Positions 1 through 8,326 of a stretch of DNA of 64,000 bases are shown here, piece after piece. The notes below the pieces were generated by a model. That model was given only the letters and a program-made list of their open reading frames with translations, made no database searches and was not told the origin of the DNA. Numbering within the stretch: position 1 is the first letter of the stretch; each line of letters opens with the position of its first letter. The DNA comes from Branchiostoma floridae (taxonomy: Eukaryota; Chordata; Leptocardii; Amphioxiformes; Branchiostomatidae), in assembly GCF_000003815.2 (NCBI RefSeq), contig NW_023365791.1, forward strand, positions 24,958 to 88,957, read 5' to 3'. The position numbers and the translations under genes were made by a program.

Positions 1-111
1 TGAGGTGTGATTCCGCCACCCGGGTCCCAGATCACAAACGTTAATTGTTTTCTTGTCATGCTGGACGGCAGTCCGCCTGATTCCAGATATCTAAAACAGT
101 AGTAAAAGATC

Positions 112-729
112 TTAATCTGATTTTAAGGCAGCCACAAGGGCTCCCCTGACGCTCTTGTAGTAGATGAAATTTCCGTATCCCGATAAATGGAGGCCATCGT
201 AGTCGAAGTAGGTAGCATTATTCCGAAACAGGCGGTCATGCCGCCAGGTAAAGATTTGGGGAGACCCTTTGCAGCGCGATTTCAGTGATTGTGAAAAGGC
301 ACGAAAGTCATCATTAATGTTTGGGTTGCAAGTGGGTAACGACAGACGCCACATGGGCTGGCCTAATATGACGTGTTTGACCGAGGGGATTGAAGCAATT
401 TCTTCGGCTAAATCAAACAAATCCCCGGCCACCAAAGTTGGAGGCTTGGGGGATGATACACACAGGTCGTTGTGGCCCAGCTCAACATACACAGTACTCA
501 ACATACACGGGGCCACCAACGGCAGCTCCGGCAGAATTTTAGCCCTAAACTTGGGGATAGTGCATCCTGGCAAACCAAAGAAATGTACCACTGGGTGACT
601 TTGAAGGTCAAAATCAGGGCTGACTTTTCTGGTTTGGAAACACTGAGTCGAAGGCGTGTCACGAATATACTTCTCGAGCCGCGACACGAAAGAGTGGCCA
701 GCTACAACGATAGCGTCGGAAGAAGCCAT
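112..729 (-). CDS. SGNH/GDSL-hydrolase-like ORF, possibly retroelement-derived
   Basis: Single uninterrupted ORF of about 205 residues when read from the first in-frame ATG at 729. The order of short blocks matches the SGNH hydrolase fold: VVAGHSF near the start (block I, where GDS is usual, with Ser as nucleophile), a GLPG segment (block II), ELGHND (block III, GxND) and DGLHLSGYGN near the C-terminus (block V, DxxH with the catalytic His). No signal peptide is visible. The ORF is intronless and sits beside a gap and a satellite. Some tyrosine-recombinase retrotransposons (Ngaro type) and CR1-like LINEs are known to carry SGNH or esterase modules, so a mobile-element origin is possible; no reverse transcriptase or recombinase is seen here. 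It could also be one exon of a host gene. Confidence 0.5.
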   Translation of the reverse strand: MASSDAIVVAGHSFVSRLEKYIRDTPSTQCFQTRKVSPDFDLQSHPVVHFFGLPGCTIPKFRAKILPELPLVAPCMLSTVYVELGHNDLCVSSPKPPTLVAGDLFDLAEEIASIPSVKHVILGQPMWRLSLPTCNPNINDDFRAFSQSLKSRCKGSPQIFTWRHDRLFRNNATYFDYDGLHLSGYGNFIYYKSVRGALVAALKSD

Positions 730-867
730 AACATCGGCGAAGGATAGAGATAGATTGAATTCTCCAGGGAGACTTACCAAATTTTTCGGCAGAAAATTTT
801 CCGGCAGAACTCAGGGGGGCGCCCTGTCTTCAGCACGTTTGGATCTGTCTGCCACGAGGCATGGCCA

Positions 868-1031
868 NNNNNNNNNNNNNNNNNNNNNNNNNNNNNNNNN
901 NNNNNNNNNNNNNNNNNNNNNNNNNNNNNNNNNNNNNNNNNNNNNNNNNNNNNNNNNNNNNNNNNNNNNNNNNNNNNNNNNNNNNNNNNNNNNNNNNNNN
1001 NNNNNNNNNNNNNNNNNNNNNNNNNNNNNNN
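868..1031. other. Assembly gap (164 N)
   Basis: Run of unresolved bases. It abuts the first copy of the 157-bp tandem repeat, so the gap probably reflects collapse of that array. Confidence 0.99.
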
Positions 1032-1628
1032 AACTCCCCACCAAGAGACCTTTCCAATGATACCATAGTTTGCCTATTTCGGACACTTTTAAAAAATCCA
1101 CATTTTGGGTCGTGGTTAGGGGGACTTATCTAAGAACAGGAATAACTCGGCAACAAAAAGAGCTATCTAAAAACGGATTGCAGCGTTCAACTCCCCACCA
1201 AGAGACCTTTCCAATGATACCATAGTTTGCCTATTTCGGACACTTTTCAAAAATCCACATTTTGGGTTACTGTAATCGGTGCTTAACTTTAAACGCGAAT
1301 AACTCGGCAACAAAAAGAGCTATCTAAAAACGGATTGCAGCGTTCAACTCCCCACCAAGAGACCTTTCCAATGATACCATAGTTTGCCTATTTCGGACAC
1401 TTTTCAAAAATCCACATTTTGGGTTACTGTAATCGGTGCTTAACTTTAAACGCGAATAACTCGGCAACAAAAAGAGCTATCTAAAAACGGATTGCAGCGT
1501 TCAACTCCCCACCAAGAGACCTTTCCAATGATACCATAGTTTGCCTATTTCGGACACTTTTCAAAAATCCACATTTTGGGTTACTGTAATCGGTGCTTAA
1601 CTTTAAACGCGAATAACTCGGCAACAAA
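1032..1628. repeat. 157-bp tandem satellite, about 3.8 copies
   Basis: The motif AACTCCCCACCAAGAGACC recurs at 1032, 1189, 1346 and 1503, an exact 157-bp spacing. Copies 2-4 are almost identical; the first has a diverged segment around 1108-1140. The array is cut on the left by the gap and ends abruptly near 1628. No coding potential. Confidence 0.95.
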
Positions 1629-2590
1629 CACGCTGCGATCTACTGCGCAACGCCAACTCTCGTCCCTGCCTTCCTGCGGGACCATGAGGTACTGCAGCTG
1701 ACTAACTAAAAAAAAATACATTCTCCTATTCATACGATCTTAAAATCGCTTTATTATGCTCCCATGCAGTCATGTTCATGCCCCGCAGGCGGCTTTCACA
1801 TTAAAGTGTTTTCATGCGTTACAAAATTTTCCGTTGCACTACTTTTTCACTCTTGTGTCATATACTAGGGTGGTCTCGGATGAATACTATATGCACGCTG
1901 CGGCCTTGTACTAAGATGACTTTTCGGAGCTGTTGGTTCTTTTTCAATATTTGTATAATCGATTTGACTGTCTCGTAAAAGGGCTAGTGCTTCTCGAGAC
2001 ACCGTGAATGGCTACACGCAAGGTAAGCACAGAGGGGGGTGGGGGGTGGGGGGTACAGTCAGACATTTATCATTTATCTTTCATGCCATGCCATTGATAC
2101 ATAACGTTATATGAGTAGCCGAGCACCCAAGGAGATTCCTTGGAGCGCCGAATTTCTAAACAAAAAAAGGAGATACATGTTTGGGGCCTCGGAAGACACT
2201 AACTTCGACTTGAGAGTGTCCGTTAGTCTCAACTCATTTTGTTATTACGCTACGCTGCATGGTCACCCCTTCAACACCGAAAATATGAGACTAATAAAGC
2301 TGATCTCGAGAAATTCCACAGTGTCTTTGTAAAAGTCGAGTCAGAGAGACCAAGTACATACCAACTTCAAGGACTTGGATCAGGCCACAGCACGTAAATT
2401 TCATGGATGACATCAGCGCACTCATTAATTTCTGCCTGAAAAACAAAGAAAGGTTTTTTTCCTCTTCGGGGATAGTCAGATAGACCAAAATAGGCAAACA
2501 TGTTGTTTAGCATTAATTTTGTTAAACAGCAGGGGGAAAGTAAAAGCCATAACAAAGCACATCTTCACATGAAAGAGAAGACCATAGTCA
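1629..2590. other. Non-genic stretch with a G-tract cluster
   Basis: No gene recognised. It holds three consecutive runs of six G separated by single T (2034-2053), a possible G-quadruplex. A short minus-strand open segment at 2340-2440 is flanked by AG and GT but matches no family I know. Confidence 0.5.
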
Positions 2591-2900
2591 CCGGTATGCT
2601 GTACTTAGCCCTGCTGTTGGCTGCAAACGGGAACTTCCCAACCTTGTAAGGACCTCCCTGTGTGTGATGATAGAAGACAAGGTTATGATGTTTTAAATGA
2701 TCTACTTGATCTTCTCCTAGAGGGGACATAATGAACACCACCATTGCAAGTGATGGTTAAAGTAAACCAATGTAAACAATGAAGATTATATGATCTAACA
2801 AAGAATATTTCTTGCAGACATGAGAATCATGCTAAAAACAGAATTTTTTCCTCTTCGGGGATGATCAAATAGACCCATGGCAAATAGGCAAACATGTTGT
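2455..2900. repeat. Local direct duplication flanking the DLD fragment
   Basis: About 50 bp at 2455-2505 (containing CCTCTTCGGGGATAGTCAGA and GGCAAACATGTTGT) recurs in the same orientation at 2850-2900 with small changes. The DLD exon fragment lies between the two copies. Confidence 0.7.
2592..2780 (-). pseudogene. Inverted stray copy of DLD exon 16 with flanking intron
   Basis: On the minus strand, 2657-2592 reads GGPYKVGKFPFAANSRAKY, nearly identical to exon 16 of the DLD gene at 27946-28006 (GVPYKVGKFPFAANSRAKC). Similarity continues into the upstream intron, including the CACTTGCAATGGTGGTGTTC block and the stretch before the acceptor, so this is a genomic duplication and not a processed copy. 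The exon is 66 bp here against 61 bp in DLD, because the 3' end carries five additional bases before the GT donor; this alters the phase. No neighbouring DLD exon is seen, so the fragment is non-functional. Confidence 0.85.
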
Positions 2901-3029
2901 GTTGAAGCCTAATAATTGTACTTGGACTTGTGGACGTGACCCTAGGGAGGTAACCATGACTTAATAGTTACAGAAGCTTGTGAAACTTGTTATAAAAGTG
3001 CCACCTATATGGAAGTCATAACTGTAGTT

Positions 3030-3230
3030 GCCAGCTTGGCAAGTGATACCAGAGTACCACACTAGTATCACTTTGACTACAGAAGTTCACTTTTTTTAAT
3101 ACAGGATTGAATGCCTTGTTAGTTGTGATGCCATGTTTTTCTACTTCAAATCTTGTTACGACATTTAGAGTGTCTGTTGAATAAATTTCGCCATCTTCTT
3201 TTTTAACCATCTTGTTTTTTTTTTTGCACT
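3030..3230. repeat. Interspersed repeat, copy A of three
   Basis: Shares a diverged block with 15454-15790 and 57640-57850, same orientation: a run resembling TGATGCCATGTTTTTCTACT, then TCTTGTTACGAC, then a CATCTTG plus T-rich segment. Hydrophobic short ORFs appear in copies B and C, but stop positions differ, so I treat it as an old non-coding element. Confidence 0.55.
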
Positions 3231-3559
3231 CTGCATTGGATGTCATCCATGAAATTTACTTACTGTTGCTTAAGTTGAAATATTATTCAACTTGCCTTCA
3301 TGCGTGAGTCAATACTGACGTCATGACAGAGTTGAGTTATGATTTAAATGGAATGAGAATGAGTTAAATGGAATGTTTGACTTAGTAGACCTGGTGCTCG
3401 TTCCGGATTTTAAATAGTTTATTGTACATGAATTGTCACTGATTCCAGGATAAATAGTGGTACAATCACTAATGGTGCCACTGCCCCTAATAAAACAAAC
3501 AAATAAACAAACATTTTATCCATCGTAACCATTTTGTCGCCTGTGTTTTTTAAACACCA

Positions 3560-3625
3560 TGCTTGTTCTTTTTTTCTTTCTTTCTTTCTCTCTTTTTCTT
3601 TCTCTCTCTTTCTTTCTTTCCTTTA
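3560..3625. repeat. (TTTC)n/(TCTC)n microsatellite
   Basis: Pyrimidine-only run of CTTT and CTCT units. Confidence 0.85.
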
Positions 3626-3783
3626 CTCATAGCTTTAACACTATCTTTCTGCTCATTATCTATTTATCTATCCATTTCAAAACAGATGGGTAGCCCCTAC
3701 AACTCTTAAGAGTTGATTTCTAAGGGGGGCCAACAAACCAAAACAAAAAAGCCTACCTTTTTCTTTCTCGCCATGACGTGTTG

Positions 3784-3901
3784 TAGCCTGAGTACCCTCC
3801 TCCGTAGTGACCGCTGGCTTACTACTTTCCCTTGCTAACCAAGTGGTCAGCGAACGAAAGTAGTGAGCCAGAGGTCACTACGGAGGATGGTAGTCAGGCT
3901 A
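3784..3901. mobile_element. 118-bp foldback MITE with 9-bp target duplication
   Basis: The ends are inverted repeats: TAGCCTGAGTACCCTCCTCC at the left against GGAGGATGGTAGTCAGGCTA at the right, with pairing continuing through CGTAGTGACC. The element is flanked by a perfect GACGTGTTG at 3775-3783 and 3902-3910. A 9-bp duplication is typical of Mutator-like elements. No coding capacity. Confidence 0.9.
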
Positions 3902-3910
3902 GACGTGTTG

Positions 3911-4406
3911 CTGCGCCACTGTCGTATTCGCCGCCATGGTTGCTAGGTAACGGAGGATGAGGCAGTAACAGACGACGCGTGTAGATGATGTACATTCGTT
4001 TTCCGAGGGGAGTTCTCCAGGCAGACCAGCTTCATGTTGCGCCAGTCACGTTCAAACACCTTCATGAAAAGGGCGACTGGAGGAACGAAAGAAAAAACTT
4101 TACTTAGAATCCTTTAAATGGTCAACATCTGCTCAGTTCAGCAGTTGAGTTGCCGTAAAGACAGATTTTAGTGGGTTCATACGGGCGGTATCAAGAGAAA
4201 ACGGGTCAAATGTGAGATTTCCTAATCATAGATCGAACATTTCTCGGAGCTTCAGCCGATCCAAACCCTGTATTTTAATGGTCATTAAGATGACCCTTGT
4301 AACTTTTTGGTGGAGAAGATTTTGTATGATTGAAATCGGGGTTAGCACATTTCTGAAGCCTTCTTTCAGTGTATTTTAACATGCTTTTCTATGGACAGAT
4401 CTTTGT
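3911..4406. other. Non-genic stretch
   Basis: No gene, RNA or clear repeat recognised. Confidence 0.5.
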
Positions 4407-4590
4407 TACTGTAAATGCAAACACTTTCGCGGTGGTTTAATGTTCGCGGTTTTCGCGGCGTTTGCCTCACCGCGAATTCAAAACCACTGCGAACATTTGT
4501 CCATTACAGTAAGAGACTGCAGTGCATGGTGCTACCGCGAAATTAAAACCACCGAGAAAAGTCCATTTTCCCGCTACCGCGAAATTAAAT
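4407..4590. mobile_element. CGCGGTTTTCGCGG-type MITE-like repeat, copy 1
   Basis: Starts with TACTGTAAATGCAAACAC and contains CGCGGTGGTTTAAT, GCGGTTTTCGCGG and repeated ACCGCGAAATTAAA blocks in opposite orientations. The same family appears at 39898-40110 and 45248-45395. The right terminal repeat (GCATTTACAGTA) is missing, so this copy is truncated. Confidence 0.75.
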
Positions 4591-5439
4591 CTGTATCCAC
4601 CCTAAAATAAGGCATGCATTTTGCTGGATATGTCTTCACGGCCAACTATACAGCTTTTACGACACATGAAAATAAGAACACAAAGTGGCTTTGATGAAGT
4701 TTAGATACCCAGTCAATGATAAACTCAATTTATTTTTATTATTGTTTATTTCCATTTCTGTCATCTTTACCCAGGGTGGTCCAACTCAGTGCTATTGCAT
4801 TGCTTTGCAGTGGAGCCCTGCGTTACATGTACATACAATACAAACGCCTTTGTAGCAATTGGATAGGATTTTTGAATGGCCAGACGGCGTCCGCTGCCTT
4901 TTGTCAATGACTGAACAGATTCTGCATTCCTACAGGTGGACTCTCACTGCACTTGAGGCACCGGTGCGGCACTGTTTTGTTATTTTCGCGATTCTTAAAA
5001 TAATTTAGATATTGTATAATACGCAAAAGTATGGCTTAGAAGACAACAAAATACACAAAATGGAAGAAAATTCGTTCTTTATCTCTGAAATTCGTTGAGT
5101 CATCTACAAACCCCGCAGTGCCGCAACAATTGCCGCAAGTTCAGTGGGAGTCTACCTTACGAGTATCTTCACAAAACAATGAATTCATATGTAAAAGCCG
5201 CGTTATGTGACAAAATCTTCAGCGATCGGTCTCATAAATGTGCATATACTAGTATCTAAATTCCTTATTTACATTTATTAGGTAAAGCTTGCGGCGGAGA
5301 TAACCAGGTTGCACAGTAAAAGGTAAGGTAAAATACAACTTCCTTCCTGCATACTATAGCCTAAACCAAAATAATGACAATACTCCACCGATACGAAATA
5401 TTATGTACGCATTCGTGTGACCACTTATTTATAGCTACG

Positions 5440-6062
5440 GCCCACACGAGAGTTTAGGGTAAAAATCATACCACTTGCTTCCAAACTTACCAGCACAAAT
5501 GATACGTGTGGTGAGTATTGAGTGGTAGTAAGTAGCTGGTATACAAAAATATAGTCGCGTTCTAATGTACATGTGTTCTAACGTCTGTGAAAGGGCTTAT
5601 ATTTATATATACATATATACAGGAATTCTAGGTAATATGTCAAAGGGCAAGGTCGAAATTGACAACAAACCTGTCTAGATATTGTTATGCAAATTAAAAC
5701 AATGGTCGCGACAAGGAGTGTTTACAATTTGGGGGCCTTATCTAGGTTTGATCAAGGAGCTTTTTGATTAGCCATGAAACATGCCTCCTTAGAGCCATAC
5801 TAATATTTACTATATCAAGTTTCAGCCTCCTTGACTATACTATCATCATACTATATTAAACTAGCACTTTTATACAATATAGCGTCCTGGTCAGGGCTAC
5901 CCTTTGATATAATACGTAGAATTCCTGTCGCCGCCTTGCGTTCTGACGGGCTTGTAGACACACATGTGAAAGTAACTTTAGCTACGACCCTCACGTTAGA
6001 CACAAAATGACACCACTTGCTTCCCAACTTACCGGCTCAAATGATGGCGGTGGTCAGTAACA
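5440..6062. repeat. Pair of about 80-bp direct repeats around a foldback element
   Basis: Sequence at 5440-5530 (CCACTTGCTTCCAAACTTAC and flanks) recurs at about 5985-6062 (CCACTTGCTTCCCAACTTAC). The inverted-repeat element at 5620-5928 lies between them. Confidence 0.6.
5620..5928. mobile_element. MITE of about 309 bp
   Basis: Left end CAGGAATTCTAGGTAATATG and TCAAAGGGC; right end CCTTTGATATAATACGTAGA then ATTCCTG, which are imperfect inverted repeats of about 30 bp. No target duplication resolved and no coding capacity. Confidence 0.65.
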
Positions 6063-6509
6063 AGCCGACGGGCGTTCTGAACAAAGGCGTCTTGAAGCGT
6101 ATGTCTGATGATGGCCCAAACCGTCCCTATCTCGATCATGTAGTCCTCCGCTACGGCGCTGAAGGCGTCTCACATATTATGCGGAATGATATAGGGTGTA
6201 AGTGGGACGTTTCTGCACTAAAGGAGTCTTGGTCTTCCAGTATGTCCTCCGTAACCGTAAAAAGATGGGAGAACCTTCCTTCGCCCTTGTTCCGAAGTGC
6301 GAGTCTGTCCCGTGTTCGTGTGTACTTAGTATGTGTGTTCTTCACACCAAGCAGGTTTAAAAAAACCTCATTGTTCATCCTTCGCTTCACTAATTATCAC
6401 CTGTTTGGTTTCACCTGTTGTTAATTGGATTACTTTTACGCCGACCCCACTGAACCGCGGGGACTACATGATTATGATACGTTCTAGTCTTAGTACAGCC
6501 AGGGTCTTT

Positions 6510-6620
6510 ATGAAGTTATAGTAGTATGTAGTGCCATTGTATAAATTGATCTATTACCGTTGGCTTACATTGTACCATTTACACATGTAGTGCAATAAAG
6601 TTCATTCATTCCTTCATATA
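6510..6620 (+). repeat. Interspersed repeat with AATAAA and ATTC-type tail, copy 1
   Basis: Matches 61035-61130: GTAGTATGTAGTG, TACATTGTACCAT, then GTGCAATAAAGTTCATTCAT. The poly(A)-signal plus short tandem tail resembles the 3' end of a LINE or its SINE partner. Confidence 0.55.
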
Positions 6621-6624
6621 GGCC

Positions 6625-8326
6625 GCCTGTGAAGTGACCTGTTGTTACAGAAAGAATTCGGTGGTACGTATTTGTTCAGTACTTCAGCCTGATTAAATCA
6701 CATTTCAAGCAGCTCTTTCATTGGTCAGGCCATAAGAAGATTGATGGCCAACGGCTATAACCCATTTAATAGAATATACCCGATTTCAGGGATATTCCCA
6801 TTAGTGACTAAAATAAGACATTCACAAAAACTCATGTAGAAATATTTCATGGGAGTGTTAGATCTTTTCAAACACAATTCAACCATGCTTAGAATCTAAA
6901 CTTGATTTACATATGAATTTAATAAACACAATTTACATATGAGTGACATTTGCACACGATGCTATCATGTCCAACCAGATCTTTTAATCAGATGTACTTG
7001 TATTGAATCGTTTCTGCCAGGTCATTCTAAGGACGCAGAAGAAGAGTGATGGATGTCACCCGAAACTTCCAGAAGTAATTGTCCTTTTTTTATCCAGTTG
7101 TAGACATTGATTTGTATTTGAATAATGTTAACCTGAGTGTCCAACCTTCATAAACGTACGAGATCTTTTATTTTCTTTGTCAATCTGTGGTAGCTTCACT
7201 AACAACCCACAGCATACTCTTCACTATTACTAACAATTTCTCAATTGATTAGAACATAGTTGAGTTCTATTGAAAGTCCAGACATTTTTTAAATTATGGT
7301 GTACTAGAAGCCGAAAGCAGAGTCTCTTGCATGCTGTTTGATAGCAACGTGAATGACCTACCTCGTGGCGTAATGAAACTGCACGGTCTTTACGTGGAGA
7401 AGCGATGGAAAGTCCTGAAGCGCACATGTATAAGGGTACCTTCGGCGTAGATCTACTTATTGTTTCATGTTGCTGTGTGTGTGTGCGTGCCTGCATATCT
7501 GTGTGTGTGTGTGTGTGTGCGTGCGTGTGCGTGTGTCCGCACGCGCATGTGTGAAGGCACATGCCTGAGTGCTTATGTATGATGTGTGTGTTTTACTATA
7601 ACTATCTGTTAGGAGGCCCATTATTGAAGTTGGCCTTCCTTTTTGCCACCCCTTCGCATCCACCAAATATATCATGGAAATCCATCAACAACATCTCGAA
7701 TTATGCTGTTTACAGCCACTACAACGCACTTACGTACAAAGCTCGCCCTAGACCCGTAGGAAAACGCCAGGTAAACCATTTTCAAACTTGACCTTTCTTT
7801 CCACAACTGCTACTCACCTACCTACATTTCACGATTCCGGATCGAGTTCACAGATCAATTCCAGTGACTTAGAAGTTGAGACAATATACATGTTGTACTC
7901 AGTAAACCCAACCGGACCTACCCGATAGTTTGATAGACTGATTGTTAGTGAGCCCTAAAATCCACAAGGCTTGCTCGTGTCAAGGGCCTTGCTTGTGTTT
8001 TACAGGGAGTTGTCAAATGTTCAGTAAACTGGAATGAAATTGTAAATGACTACGAAAATTTGTGTCAAGGTATTTTTGTATGTCTTTTTCTATTCTTCTG
8101 TATATCTATTGCTATCCTTGTTTCCCTCTGAGTCTGACATTTCTTGAATGTGTAGATCATGATTTACTTCTCGTTCCGCATCTACCCCGGAAGTTTTTGT
8201 TGGTGCTCCCACACCTTAAAACTGATAGTTGAGACCATCACGGTTCTCTGGCCTTGAGAGCGTGTCAGTCGTCTAACCGGATGCATGTATGACAGACAAA
8301 ATCTACCCGACTGCCGTTCCTGCCAC
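6625..8326. other. Intergenic region upstream of the PAN receptor
   Basis: Contains a diverged copy of a repeat at 6985-7150 (see 17490-17615) and the GT microsatellite near 7470-7555. No gene recognised. It presumably includes the receptor promoter, but I see no defined element. Confidence 0.5.
7470..7555. repeat. (GT)n microsatellite with GC interruptions
   Basis: Alternating GT/GC dinucleotide tract. It makes spurious His/Thr-rich ORFs on the minus strand. Confidence 0.9.

Noticed and set aside
811-1133. ORFs spanning the first gap
   Set aside because: They consist mainly of unresolved bases.
6017-6424. 135-codon plus-strand ORF
   Set aside because: Begins in a locally duplicated repeat, shows no recognisable domain, and runs into a repeat tail; non-coding is more likely.
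7230-7675. His/Thr-rich minus-strand ORFs
   Set aside because: Produced by a GT microsatellite.
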